Positions 17,920 through 27,227 are shown, numbered from the stretch's first letter. The stretch: 64,000 bases of DNA from Robbsia sp. KACC 23696 (GCF_039852015.1 NZ_CP156627.1:62001-126000), one strand, 5' to 3'. Notes: a model not told the origin generated them from the sequence alone. Numbers and translations: made by a program.

Positions 17920-18864
17920 GTGAAAGGCGATGCGCAATTGGAGCTCAAACAACTCAAATATTTCGAGATAGTCGCGCGCGAAGGCAGCCTCTCGCGCGCG
18001 TCGGCGATCCTCGGCGTCAGCCAATCGATGCTGACGCGACACGTGCAGACGTTGGAGCAAACGCTCGGCGTCTCGCTGCTGTACCGCACCGGACACGGCA
18101 TGCAATTGACCGATGTCGGCAAGAAGTTTTTGATCGGCGCCAGCGATATCGTCAATCGAAGCGATACGCTCGCCAATCAAATGCAAGCGCTACGCTCGAT
18201 TCCGGGCGGCACGGTGACGATGGGTATGCCGCCGATGCTCGGTGAATTCCTGTCGGTGCCTCTGACGCAGCGCTTCCGCATCGCGTTTCCCGAAGTCCGG
18301 CTGACGCTGCGCGAAAGCTTCAGCGGCTATCTGCTGGAGTGGCTGATGACCGGCCAGTTGGACATCAGCGTCTTGTATAACGCGTCCACCGTGCATACCG
18401 TCAATATCGAGCCCTTGCTATCGGACCAGATGCTGCTGATCGGTGCCCCTGGCACGATGCCCGGGAGCGACCAAGACGAGAGCATCCCTTTCGCGCAAAC
18501 GATCGACCTGCCCTGGATCCTGCCCGCGCGCCCCCATGGTCTGCGCACGCTCGCCGAGAATGCAGCCCTGCATCTTTCGTCGAAACTCAATATCGCCATC
18601 GAGATCGATGCGATGGTGGCAATACTGGATTTGGTGGAAGCCGGGGAAGGCTTCAGTATTGCCCCGTATGCGGCCGTCAGCCGACGCATTGAACGGGGCA
18701 CGTTAGAGGGGCGGCCCATCGTCGACCCGACGCTATCGGGTGTCCTGTCGATCGCGTTCTCTCCCAGAAAAGAGGCCACGCTCGCCATGAAGGCGCTGTA
18801 CCGGATCGTCCGAGAAGAAACGGATGCCTTGGTACGAAAAGGCATCTGGCGCACCGCAAGCTGA
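17920..18864 (+). CDS. LysR-family transcriptional regulator
   Basis: About 314 aa. N-terminal winged HTH: LKQLKYFEIVAREGSLSRAS followed by LGVSQSMLTRHVQTLEQTLG and the LLYRTGHGMQLTDVG block, then a LysR substrate-binding domain. GTG start at 17920; a TTG at 17938 would give the common family start ELKQLKYF and has AAGG upstream, so the true start is uncertain by six codons. One base follows the dehydrogenase stop, so it is probably in the same transcript. It is convergent with the MFS gene at 18875. Confidence 0.88.
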   Translation: MKGDAQLELKQLKYFEIVAREGSLSRASAILGVSQSMLTRHVQTLEQTLGVSLLYRTGHGMQLTDVGKKFLIGASDIVNRSDTLANQMQALRSIPGGTVTMGMPPMLGEFLSVPLTQRFRIAFPEVRLTLRESFSGYLLEWLMTGQLDISVLYNASTVHTVNIEPLLSDQMLLIGAPGTMPGSDQDESIPFAQTIDLPWILPARPHGLRTLAENAALHLSSKLNIAIEIDAMVAILDLVEAGEGFSIAPYAAVSRRIERGTLEGRPIVDPTLSGVLSIAFSPRKEATLAMKALYRIVREETDALVRKGIWRTAS

Positions 18865-18874
18865 CCCCTGCACG

Positions 18875-20290
18875 TCACAGCGCGGCCGTCTTCGACAGCA
18901 CACGGTCTTCCTCTTCCTCCGGACCGGCACTCGCGCCGACCTCTCCCCGCGCGCGCGCCTCGGCGAATGTCGCGGCCGGCAAACACAGAATCAGAATCCC
19001 AGTGCATGCCAGCACGGCCCCCAAGGCATACGTGCCATTATTGAGATTGCCGGTCAACTGACGCATCACATTGGTGATCATCGACCCCGCGATGCCCGAT
19101 AGGCTGCCGAAGGAATTGATCATTGCGATGCCGGCCGCAGCGGCCGTGCCGGTCAACAGGCTGCCGGGATAGGTCCACACGACCGGCGTCAAGCCGATGA
19201 TGCCCGCCGCCGCAAGGCTAAGGAAGGCCATCGCCAGCGGCAGATTGTGTTGAAACGCCGCGCTGAGAATCAGGCCGAGCGAGCCGGCAAATGCCGGTAC
19301 CGCGGCATGCCAACGCCGTTCGCCCGTCTTGCTCGAATGCCAGGTGTTGAAGACCATCGATACGGCAGCGGCGACGAAGGGAATCGCCGACAACAAGCCG
19401 ATCGACAGCGTATCGCGCACACCCGATTCGCGAATGATCGACGGCAGCCAGAACGACAGGCCGTAGAAGCCGGTTGCATAACTGAAGATAATGCCGGCAA
19501 CCACCCAGACACGATAGTCGCGTATCGCTGCACCGAAATGGAACGATTTGCCGCCCTGCTCCGCGCGCAGATTGCGCTCCAGCATGTGCTTCTCGTCGGC
19601 GGTGAGCCAGGGCGTTTTCGCGATATTGTCGGACAAACCGAAGTACACCCAGAACGCCAGGAGAATGGCCGGCGTGCCTTCGATCGCCAACATCCATTGC
19701 CAGCCATCGTACCCGAACCAGCCTTGCGACTGATGCATCAGCCATCCCGACAGCGGTCCCCCGAATACAAGACTCAGCGGCAAGGCCAGCAACAAGCCCG
19801 ATGTCATCTTCGTCTGCCGATGCGACGGAAACCAATAGTTGATATACAGCAGCATCCCTGGATAGAAACCGGCTTCGCAGCAACCCAACAGCAAGCGCAT
19901 GATGTAGAACATCGTCGCATTGCCGAAACCGAAGAAGTGCGCTAATTCGGCCGTGAACATCGTCCCAACTGAGACGATGCCCCAACTGAACATGATGCGC
20001 GCGATCCACAGCCGGGCACCCACGCGGTGCAGGACCAGGTTACTCGGAATCTCCAGCGCGATATAGCCGATGAAGAACATGCTCGCGCCCAATGCAAACG
20101 CCGAGTCACCGATACCGAGATCGCCCAGCATCTGCAACTTGGCGAAGCCGATATTGACGCGATCGAGAAAAGACACGGTATGACACAGGAACAGGATCGG
20201 CACGATGCGCCACAACACCTTCTTGTACAAGCGTTCTTCGGCATCCGCATCGTTACCACCGGGCACGACCGCACTTCGATTTATTGGCAT
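18875..20290 (-). CDS. MFS transporter, anion:cation symporter (ACS) family
   Basis: 471-aa inner-membrane transporter with about 12 hydrophobic segments. N-terminal VSFLDRVNIGFAKLQM, followed by GASMFFIGYIALEIPSNLVL, is the usual ACS signature (phthalate, tartrate and hydroxy-acid transporters). The C-terminal tail is acidic (GPEEEEDR). ATG with GGAGGAG upstream. Followed 45 bases upstream in the operon by the NtaA-type monooxygenase at 20336, with which it shares direction; probably imports its substrate or a related organic anion. Confidence 0.88.
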   Translation of the reverse strand: MPINRSAVVPGGNDADAEERLYKKVLWRIVPILFLCHTVSFLDRVNIGFAKLQMLGDLGIGDSAFALGASMFFIGYIALEIPSNLVLHRVGARLWIARIMFSWGIVSVGTMFTAELAHFFGFGNATMFYIMRLLLGCCEAGFYPGMLLYINYWFPSHRQTKMTSGLLLALPLSLVFGGPLSGWLMHQSQGWFGYDGWQWMLAIEGTPAILLAFWVYFGLSDNIAKTPWLTADEKHMLERNLRAEQGGKSFHFGAAIRDYRVWVVAGIIFSYATGFYGLSFWLPSIIRESGVRDTLSIGLLSAIPFVAAAVSMVFNTWHSSKTGERRWHAAVPAFAGSLGLILSAAFQHNLPLAMAFLSLAAAGIIGLTPVVWTYPGSLLTGTAAAAGIAMINSFGSLSGIAGSMITNVMRQLTGNLNNGTYALGAVLACTGILILCLPAATFAEARARGEVGASAGPEEEEDRVLSKTAAL

Positions 20291-20335
20291 TATTGTCTCC
20301 TCCCGCTCGCGCGAGGTGCTGGCTATCGGATCGTG

Positions 20336-21736
20336 TCAGGCGACTTTGAACTGCCGCTTTTGCGGAAACGCCTGCTCGCGCCAATCCCCTGATTTGGGGA
20401 TAGGCAGACCGAGATTCTCCCGCAACGTCGCCCCTTGATATTCCTTGCGGAACAGGCCACGCCGTTGCAGCTCGGGCACGACCATGCGCACGAAGTCGTC
20501 ATAGGTACCAGGCACGTGCGTCGGCGCGATGACGAAACCGTCGACAGCGCCTTCGGTGAACCACTGCTCCATCTGGTCCGCCACCGTCGTCGGGGTGCCG
20601 CAGAACACCGGAAACTCCTGTATCCGGGCCCGATTCGAGAAATCGACGAAGTCCCGCACCGACGGATTCTTCTTGCCGCTCAAGGTCACGACACGATCAC
20701 GGAAACCGGTCCAGCCGGAGATCGCCGCCATCTCGGCATCGCTGAACGGCTCATCGTAGTCGCGCTTCGAGAAGTCCGTATTCAACACCTCGCATAACAA
20801 GGCCAGCGAATCGATCGGCTTGGCCAGGCTGTCGATGTAGGCGCGCTGTTTCTGCGCGATCTCGTCCGTCTCGGCGACGATCGTGTAACAGGCCGTCGAG
20901 ATCTTGACGTCATCCGGATTGCGTCCGGCCTCCGCCAGCGCCTGCTTCATCTCGGCGTATTGCTTTTTCGCCACCGCCAGATTCGGATAGACGACAAAGA
21001 TCAAGTCTGCCCAGCGCGAGGCGAAGTTCCGACCGCGCCCGCTCTGGCCGGCCTGAATCAGCACCGGATGACCTTGCTGCGAGCGCGGCACCGTGAAGGG
21101 TCCGCGCGATTTGAAGAACGGCCCGTTATGGTCGAGGCGATGCACTTTGGACGCGTCGGCAAAGCGGCCGCTTTCCTTGTCCATGATCAGCGCATCGTCT
21201 TCCCAGGTGTCCCAATGCCCCATCACCGTTTCCAGAAATTCATCGGCGCGGTCATAGCGCAGATCGTGTTCGAGATGCGCGACCTCGCCGAAATTCGCCG
21301 CCTCGGAATCGTTCAAGGAGGTCACCACATTCCATGCGGCGCGCCCTTTCGTCATCAAATCGAGCGTCGCGAAGCTGCGCGCGATATGAAACGGCTCGTA
21401 ATAGGTGGTCGAATACGTGGCGCCCAGGCCGATCTTGGACGTGACCATGCCCATTGCCGTCAAGATCGACGTCAGATCCATCTTCACCGCCCGTACGCCG
21501 TTCTCGACCGTCTGTGCATGGTCGTTGCCGTAGATATCGGGCATGGCCAGCCGGTCGTCGAAAAAAGCGAGATGGAACTTTCCTTCTTCCAGCGTGCGCG
21601 CAATGCGTTGGTAGTACTCCGGCGTCGTGAAATCGAGCGCGGCGCCCGCATGACGCCAGGAACCGGGATAGGTCGAGCAGTTCTGCGCTTGCAGGAAGCC
21701 GATCAACGTCATCTGTTTTGCGGGTTTGTCTGCCAT
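20336..21736 (-). CDS. NtaA/DszA-family FMNH2-dependent monooxygenase (LLM class)
   Basis: 466-aa luciferase-superfamily monooxygenase. N-terminal MTLIGFLQAQNCSTYPGSWRH differs from the RQLHLN start of the other family members here, but later blocks are shared: ATYSTTYYEPFHIARSFATLD, GRAAWNVVTSLNDSEAANFG, GPFTVPRSQQGHPVLIQAGQS and FRKEYQGATLRENLGLP. This subgroup contains enzymes of N-aryl or xenobiotic degradation as well as nitrilotriacetate-type enzymes. Start is supported by AGGAGAG upstream. It is embedded between two MFS genes in a probable catabolic cluster rather than with sulfonate genes. Confidence 0.87.
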   Translation of the reverse strand: MADKPAKQMTLIGFLQAQNCSTYPGSWRHAGAALDFTTPEYYQRIARTLEEGKFHLAFFDDRLAMPDIYGNDHAQTVENGVRAVKMDLTSILTAMGMVTSKIGLGATYSTTYYEPFHIARSFATLDLMTKGRAAWNVVTSLNDSEAANFGEVAHLEHDLRYDRADEFLETVMGHWDTWEDDALIMDKESGRFADASKVHRLDHNGPFFKSRGPFTVPRSQQGHPVLIQAGQSGRGRNFASRWADLIFVVYPNLAVAKKQYAEMKQALAEAGRNPDDVKISTACYTIVAETDEIAQKQRAYIDSLAKPIDSLALLCEVLNTDFSKRDYDEPFSDAEMAAISGWTGFRDRVVTLSGKKNPSVRDFVDFSNRARIQEFPVFCGTPTTVADQMEQWFTEGAVDGFVIAPTHVPGTYDDFVRMVVPELQRRGLFRKEYQGATLRENLGLPIPKSGDWREQAFPQKRQFKVA

Positions 21737-21826
21737 GATGTCTCTCCTGAGGTCGAGGGGTGTCGCACACGGACCGTTCGGTCAGCGTGTGGGCAACAAA
21801 AAAAGAGGGAAAGCGGCGCCGGTCGC

Positions 21827-23119
21827 TTACGCGCCGGCGGAAACCGGATGCCTCGGCGTGTCGTAACGCGGCCGCACCGGCGAACGCGTCATCGTGATGG
21901 CCACGACAGCGCCGACAAGGGCCAAGGCGCCGGCGATATAGAAAGCGTTGTTATAGCTCTGCGTCATCGCGACGACAAAGCCCGTCGCAATCGGTGCGAT
22001 CATCGCGAACGACGCTCCGCCCGTGATCAACAGTCCCGTTGCGCGCCCGACTTCCTGCGAGGAAGGCAACAGGTCGCCAATCAATGCGATATTCATTGCG
22101 AGCGCGGCCTGCGCGCCGGTCAAGGACAGCGTGAAGATTCCGACCATCATCCACACGTTATCGACAAAGGGCGTCGCCAGCACGACAGACGTCAGCAACA
22201 TCGACGCGGCTACCATATTCCGACGGCCGCCATTGGCGCATGATTCCGCGCTGAGCATGCGGTCGCTGATGCCGCCGATCAAGATGGCGAACACGACGGA
22301 CAAGCCATAGGGGAGCGCCGTGAAATAGCCGCTATGGACGATATTGAGATGCCGTTCCGTTTGCAGATAACTGGGCAGCCAGGTCAAGAACAGGAATTGC
22401 GCATAGGATCCGAAGCCCTGCGTGATCAATAAGCCCCAGACACTGGGCGAGCGCAACAACTGCAGGATCGAGATAGGCGGACGCGTCATATCGTCCTCCA
22501 GGCCATTGTTCCGCTCACGCAGGATCATCTCGCGCTCGGCCTCTCCCAAAAAAGTCGCGTCTTCAGGCCGCCGAAACCATTTCAGCCAGCATGCGAACCA
22601 GAGGGCGCCCGCCGACCCGACGATGATGAAGCCGATGCGCCAGCCGAATTGCTGCACGGCGATCGCCACGACGATGGCGCCGATCGCAGGGCCGGCATAG
22701 GAGCCGCTATTCAACGCGGCCGCGGCCAGCCCGCGTTCGCTCGCAGGCATCCATTCGCGGATGACCTTGCCGCCGGACGGGAAGGACGACGCTTCGCCGA
22801 CGCCCATGACCAATCGCGTGGCGAGGATCGAGCCATAGCTCCACGCAAATCCGGTGGCGATGGTCGCGAGGGAGAAAATGGCCATGCCGGCCGCGTTGAC
22901 GTAGCGGGTGCCCCAACGATCCAGTGCAAGGCCCCATACCAGCAGACTTGCAAAATACGTCCAGATGAACGACGACAGCAAGAAGCCCATCTCTATCGGA
23001 CCGATGCCGAATTCATGGGCGATCGGCTGGGCCGCCACCGATAAGGCGACGCGATCGATGTAGTTGATCGTCGTCAGCGAGAACAAAAAAATATAGATGA
23101 AAATCCGTCGGTTCTTCAT
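21827..23119 (-). CDS. MFS transporter, ACS family
   Basis: 430-aa membrane transporter, about 12 helices. The start MKNRRIFIYIFLFSLTTINYIDRVALSVAAQP matches the hexuronate/galactonate (ExuT/DgoT-like) branch; the loop motif GLALDRWGTRYVNAAGM and MGVGEASSFPSGGKVIREW are typical. GGAGGAG upstream. It lies between the monooxygenase and the amidohydrolase on the same strand. Substrate is probably an organic acid; identity not readable. Confidence 0.88.
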   Translation of the reverse strand: MKNRRIFIYIFLFSLTTINYIDRVALSVAAQPIAHEFGIGPIEMGFLLSSFIWTYFASLLVWGLALDRWGTRYVNAAGMAIFSLATIATGFAWSYGSILATRLVMGVGEASSFPSGGKVIREWMPASERGLAAAALNSGSYAGPAIGAIVVAIAVQQFGWRIGFIIVGSAGALWFACWLKWFRRPEDATFLGEAEREMILRERNNGLEDDMTRPPISILQLLRSPSVWGLLITQGFGSYAQFLFLTWLPSYLQTERHLNIVHSGYFTALPYGLSVVFAILIGGISDRMLSAESCANGGRRNMVAASMLLTSVVLATPFVDNVWMMVGIFTLSLTGAQAALAMNIALIGDLLPSSQEVGRATGLLITGGASFAMIAPIATGFVVAMTQSYNNAFYIAGALALVGAVVAITMTRSPVRPRYDTPRHPVSAGA

Positions 23120-23226
23120 TTGTCTCCTCCTGGGTCCGCGCGCCTTTGGCGGCGCTTAGCGGATAGATCCTGCCCCCTGCGGCGCGACCCCTTACGTCGA
23201 TCGATCCGCCAGGCGGGGTATCGCCA

Positions 23227-24381
23227 TCAGCACGTCGCTTTCTCTCCTGACGCGGAACGTTCGGATAGCGCCGCGGACGGCGACGCCCCGACGGGGATTG
23301 GAAGGCCCAGGCGATAGATCCGATCGGCGGTGCCGCAAAGCATCGCGTGGCGGTCTGCGGCCGGATGCGAGACACTCAGGATCTTGAATGCGTTCCACAA
23401 GGACCGGTAGCTGCAGCTGCCTTTGTCCACCGGGAAATTACTTTCGAACATCGCGCGCGCGGGACCGAACAGCGCGATACAGGTCTCCACATAGGGCGAC
23501 CAGCGTGCAACGAGTTCGCGCGCGGTGGCAGGCAAGGCCCGGTTGGCGAAAGACATCCCCGTGCGCGGCATTGCCAGACCGCCGATCTTGATCACGACGT
23601 TGTCGTTCCGTGCAACCCGCGCCAGCGACGTGGCCCAGGCCGCGTGCACCGCCGCTTGCTGGTCGGCATACGGACCGATGCCGAGCGGACCGCCGCAATG
23701 ATTGAGCACGATCGTCAAGCGAGGATGGCGCTTTGCCAGCGCAGCCGCTTCGTCCAACTGCGTGTGGTAGACCCACAGATCGAGCGTCAAACCCATCTCC
23801 ACCAATACGGCGCAATAGCGATCCAGTAATGGCGACGACAGCGTCTCCGCGGTGGGGCCGTCCACTGGCGCGGCGAACGCCGGGTGCCCATGCCACGCCG
23901 CGCGTACGCGGACGCCGCGCAGGCGCCCTTCGCCGGCCGCTTGATGGGCCGTCAGCACGGCGACAGGATCAGCAACGGCGATGTCGCCGTAAGCGACGAT
24001 GCCGCTGACCAGATTGGGTGCTTGCGCGGTGTCGGCGACAGGCTTCCCCGTCGCACCGCTCACCCCAACGCGCAACAGTGCCGCGGCATCCTGCGCCTGC
24101 CGCACCGCGAAGCGGGTTTCTCCGACACTGGCCAGATCGGGCTCGCCGTTTGTCTCAAAATGCGCCTTGCATTCGACAAAAACGGTGCCGATGACGCGAT
24201 GTCCCGCCGTCGTATCGGCGATCAGCTCGGGTGCGTGATAGAAGGCGCTCGCAACGTCCCACAGATGATGATGCGGGTCGACGATCGGCAGCTCGGGTTC
24301 GATGACCGGCTCGGCAACGCGGCCGAGCCAGTCTTCCCGGATGCGAGGGAAATTTGCCTGCTCGTAGTGTGGATCGAACAT
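23227..24381 (-). CDS. Amidohydrolase family 2 (PDC hydrolase-like) metal-dependent hydrolase
   Basis: 384-aa TIM-barrel hydrolase. The motif PIVDPHHHLWD at about residues 32-42 gives the HxH metal ligands; VLNHCGGP near residue 226 and MFESNFPVDKGSC near residue 313 (Asp equivalent near the strand-8 position) complete the pattern of COG3618 hydrolases, which include 2-pyrone-4,6-dicarboxylate and lactone hydrolases. Start at 24381 is conserved in the family. Its position between transporter, monooxygenase and the AtuA-like pair suggests lactone or ring hydrolysis within the same pathway. Confidence 0.86.
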   Translation of the reverse strand: MFDPHYEQANFPRIREDWLGRVAEPVIEPELPIVDPHHHLWDVASAFYHAPELIADTTAGHRVIGTVFVECKAHFETNGEPDLASVGETRFAVRQAQDAAALLRVGVSGATGKPVADTAQAPNLVSGIVAYGDIAVADPVAVLTAHQAAGEGRLRGVRVRAAWHGHPAFAAPVDGPTAETLSSPLLDRYCAVLVEMGLTLDLWVYHTQLDEAAALAKRHPRLTIVLNHCGGPLGIGPYADQQAAVHAAWATSLARVARNDNVVIKIGGLAMPRTGMSFANRALPATARELVARWSPYVETCIALFGPARAMFESNFPVDKGSCSYRSLWNAFKILSVSHPAADRHAMLCGTADRIYRLGLPIPVGASPSAALSERSASGEKATC

Positions 24382-24428
24382 GGGGCTCGCTCAGCAGATT
24401 CGTGGAAAGGTCCGACCAAGGCGTCCGA

Positions 24429-24755
24429 TTATGGCTGCCCCAATTCGATCGGAATATCGATATCGAGCATCGGCGCATGTTGCTGAGCGCCGTAGACGTC
24501 GGTATCGCCGATATCGCCCGATGAGATGACACGGGGCAGCGTGGCCTTGAAAGCCTTGGCGGCACGATAAGGCGTGAATTGCACCTGGTCTTCGCGCACG
24601 TCATACAGCCGCGCGAACAAAGCGGCATTCAGTACCCCCGTCGCCGCGACCTGATCGAATATGCGCTCGGTGGCGAAGACGATATCGAGCGTGACCATGA
24701 ACGGGCCGGCATTTTTACTCCGACAGACACTGGCGAAATCTTTAATGGCGGGCAT
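24429..24755 (-). CDS. DUF4387 protein
   Basis: 108-aa protein starting MPAIKDFASVCRSKNAGPF, with VTLDIVFATERIFDQV and a C-terminus rich in acidic and hydrophobic residues (PMLDIDIPIELGQP). I recognise it as the DUF4387 family, commonly encoded directly after AtuA-like (DUF1446) proteins. It overlaps the AtuA-like stop by 14 bases, which implies translational coupling and a likely shared complex. The ATG at 24755 was chosen on family length. Biochemical role unknown. Confidence 0.8.
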   Translation of the reverse strand: MPAIKDFASVCRSKNAGPFMVTLDIVFATERIFDQVAATGVLNAALFARLYDVREDQVQFTPYRAAKAFKATLPRVISSGDIGDTDVYGAQQHAPMLDIDIPIELGQP

Positions 24756-26127
24756 GCTCGGCTCCGATATGTTCGTACTGGATCGGGAACAACGACAGGG
24801 CACTCTCCGGCTCGACCAAGTGACAGATGGAGAAGCGATACACTTGCCCCAGGTCGAGATCGGAGGGAGAAAACGGAATACCCATATTGCCCTCCTTGCA
24901 CAAGCGCCCCGGGAACTCGGAATGCAGGATCGTCGTCCGCGCAATGGCCAGTACCGCCTTCGCCGTGTCGCGCTCGGCCGCGACGACTTCGGCCACGACG
25001 GCCGTTTCATGCGGATGTCTTTCTGCCGCTGCGAGCGGCTCGCGATCGCCCATCACCCCATTCTGGCCATAGACGCGAAAATTCAACGTATAGCTGTCCG
25101 GCGGCGCCCCGAACGCCTCGGCCTTCTCGGCGATGATCTCGCGCGAGCGCTTCAGGTAAGGGTCCATTTGCGCCTGGAGCACCGGATCGCGCGTGGCGCA
25201 CAACGTGATCACGCGATGCCCGCGCGCCTCGACGCCCTCGAGCTTCACCGAATAGGGCATCGGCTTCCATTGCATGCCGCTGACACGGACAGCGCGGTCG
25301 CTCACCGCATCGAAGCTGCACTCGGACGTGTCGAGCATGCCGCCCGGCTCGTGGTGATGGATCGGACTGCTATTCTCATGAAGCGCGAAATACGCCACCG
25401 ATGCCGGCGTACAGCGTTGGTCCGGATGCATCGGCTCCAGCTCGACGTGATCGTCCCGCACAGTGGCCAACAAACAGCCTTCGCGCTTCGGCAACGCGGG
25501 CTCCGCGCCGCATTCGAGCATCTTGCCCGCATACCATCCCAGCGCCGGGGAAAAGCCGGCGCGAACCGTCATGGCGGCCCACGGCGCCGGATCGGTGCTG
25601 CGCCCGGAGAGAATCACCTGGGCGCCCCCATCCAAGGCGGCGATGTAGGGCTCCGGCCCCATCGCCCCGACGATGCGCACGGCCTGCTCGACCATGTCCG
25701 ATGTCATCGCCGGCAGATCGTAAAGCGCCCGCACCTTCTTCGCATTCACGTACTCGATCAGCGTTTCCTTGGACAGCTCGGCCGGGATGACCGCGAGCTT
25801 GAAAGAGAGGTCCGCTTCCTTGGCGATTTCGCGCGTCAAATCCACCATCATCTGGAGATGCGGCGCGCCGCCTGCCCCACCGCAGGTGCTGATGATCACT
25901 GGGATACCGCGCGGCACGGCGGCCGCCAGCATTATTTTGAGATCTCGCTTGGTCGACATCCGTGAACAGAACGATTCGCCGGTCGCCAGATAAAAGGGGC
26001 CGGGATCCGAGCTGCCGCCATCGGCACCGATCAAATGCGGATTGCGCGCCATTCCCGCATCGAATGCGCTTTGGGCAAAGCCATAGCCCAGGATGGCGGT
26101 TGTACTGAGCATTCTAAGTTCGTCCAT
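24742..26127 (-). CDS. AtuA-like (DUF1446) acyclic terpene utilization family protein
   Basis: 461-aa protein of the AtuA/DUF1446 family. Recognisable segments are GADGGSSDPGPFYLATGESF at about residues 34-53, TCGGAGGAPHLQMMVDLTREI near residue 81 and ILSGRSTDPAPWAAM near residue 172. AtuA is required for citronellol/geraniol catabolism in Pseudomonas, but most members of the family are uncharacterised and this one is paired with DUF4387 and not with other atu genes. GAGGAGACG precedes the ATG. First gene of the leftward run AtuA-like, DUF4387, amidohydrolase, MFS, monooxygenase, MFS. Confidence 0.85.
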   Translation of the reverse strand: MDELRMLSTTAILGYGFAQSAFDAGMARNPHLIGADGGSSDPGPFYLATGESFCSRMSTKRDLKIMLAAAVPRGIPVIISTCGGAGGAPHLQMMVDLTREIAKEADLSFKLAVIPAELSKETLIEYVNAKKVRALYDLPAMTSDMVEQAVRIVGAMGPEPYIAALDGGAQVILSGRSTDPAPWAAMTVRAGFSPALGWYAGKMLECGAEPALPKREGCLLATVRDDHVELEPMHPDQRCTPASVAYFALHENSSPIHHHEPGGMLDTSECSFDAVSDRAVRVSGMQWKPMPYSVKLEGVEARGHRVITLCATRDPVLQAQMDPYLKRSREIIAEKAEAFGAPPDSYTLNFRVYGQNGVMGDREPLAAAERHPHETAVVAEVVAAERDTAKAVLAIARTTILHSEFPGRLCKEGNMGIPFSPSDLDLGQVYRFSICHLVEPESALSLFPIQYEHIGAEHARH

Positions 26128-26461
26128 CGTCTCCTCGTCTGCGTTCTTCTTGACGAGTTAGAGCGTATAGCAGCCCGCGCGGCATCGCCCGCATATCTGT
26201 TATGTATAAAAATGCGTCCGGGAATACCTTTATAAAAACCGCATTTTTGGGATCGACTGCTGGCGAATACCTAGGGTAATACCCAATATTATGAGACGCA
26301 TCGTTCTCGTTTTCGCCGACTCCGTTCACATGTCTCGCCCTCCCGATTGCGTTGCCGACGATCACGCTGCACGTCGCGCGGCGACCTACCCCGGAATCGG
26401 CGCGAGGATCGCTTCTTGCTCACAGGAAGGGACGAGTCACGAACACATCAGGAGAATGACA
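26128..26461. promoter_or_regulatory. Divergent intergenic region with inverted repeat
   Basis: 334 bases, AT-rich around 26190-26290. A perfect 9-bp inverted repeat AAAAATGCG (26208-26216) / CGCATTTTT (26240-26248) lies about 80-120 bases upstream of the AtuA-like start, and GAATACCT occurs twice (26222 and 26255). This is a plausible operator/promoter for the catabolic operon. No gene recognised, although an in-frame extension of the PfpI gene crosses it. Confidence 0.5.
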
Positions 26462-27025
26462 ATGAGCGATCGCCTAAAAGGAAAGAAGGTTTTATTGATC
26501 ACGTCGAATACCGGCGTCGAGCGTGACGAGCTGCTGAAGCCGCTGAAGGCCCTTGCGGCCGATGGCGGGTCCATCACGCACGCGTCGATCGAAGGCGGGG
26601 ACGTGCAGACCGTCCTGCATGACACCGAGAAAGATGCCGTCGTCAAATCCACCGCCAAGCTATCCGATGTGTCGGCCAGAGACTTCGATGTCCTGGTGGT
26701 CCCAGGCGGCACCGTCAATGCGGATAAGCTGAGGGTGGATAAGGATGCGCAGCATTTGGTACAGGACTTCGTCGGCGCGTCGAAGCCGATCGCTGCCATC
26801 TGTCACGGACCGTGGATATTGGTCGATGCGGGCGTCATCGAAGGAAAAACCTTGACTTCCTATCAAAGCGTCAAGACCGACTTGCTGAATGCCGGCGCTG
26901 AAGAATGGGTCGATCAGCAAGTCAAGCGCTGCGGCGCGAATGGCTGGACCTTGATCACGTCGCGCAACCCACGCGACCTCGACGCCTTCTCCAGTGCCAT
27001 CGCGGAAGAGCTGGTCGCCGCGTAA
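26462..27025 (+). CDS. DJ-1/PfpI family protein
   Basis: 187-aa cytoplasmic protein of the PfpI/YhbO branch. Nucleophile-elbow motif AAICHGPWILVDAGV near residue 113 carries the conserved Cys-His; PGGTVNADKLR near residue 81 and KTLTSYQSVKTDLLNAGAEW-like sequence further on match the family (protein/nucleic-acid deglycase or protease-like stress proteins). AGGAG lies seven bases before the ATG at 26462; the ATG at 26456 is too close to it. Followed by a strong hairpin at 27038. Confidence 0.88.
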   Translation: MSDRLKGKKVLLITSNTGVERDELLKPLKALAADGGSITHASIEGGDVQTVLHDTEKDAVVKSTAKLSDVSARDFDVLVVPGGTVNADKLRVDKDAQHLVQDFVGASKPIAAICHGPWILVDAGVIEGKTLTSYQSVKTDLLNAGAEEWVDQQVKRCGANGWTLITSRNPRDLDAFSSAIAEELVAA

Positions 27026-27037
27026 ATCAGCCATCGC

Positions 27038-27074
27038 GCCGCGCAAGCGTAGTGGTGCACTACGCTTGCGCGGC
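27038..27074. terminator. Strong hairpin after PfpI gene
   Basis: Perfect 16-bp stem GCCGCGCAAGCGTAGT / ACTACGCTTGCGCGGC with a 5-base loop, 13 bases after the stop codon. There is no T run, so termination would be non-canonical; it may protect the mRNA 3' end. Confidence 0.6.
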
Positions 27075-27191
27075 AAGCCCCCCCGCGAGAGAGGCGGCGT
27101 TTCTGCACCCGCATGTCTCTCGTGCGACCCAGCGTCGCAGCCCACCGCCCTTTGGCGGTTTTGGCAACGTATGCTCGTCATCCGGCGAACC

Positions 27192-27227
27192 GAGGGTTAA
27201 CCCTCATACAGGGTTAACCCCTATAAT
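27192..27227 (+). promoter_or_regulatory. Promoter with paired GGGTTAACCC palindromes upstream of FUSC gene
   Basis: Palindrome GAGGGTTAACCCTC (27192-27205) is followed by GGGTTAACCC (27211-27220), centres 17 bases apart, directly before a perfect TATAAT (27222-27227). The arrangement suggests a repressor with two adjacent dimer sites over the -35 region. Confidence 0.6.
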
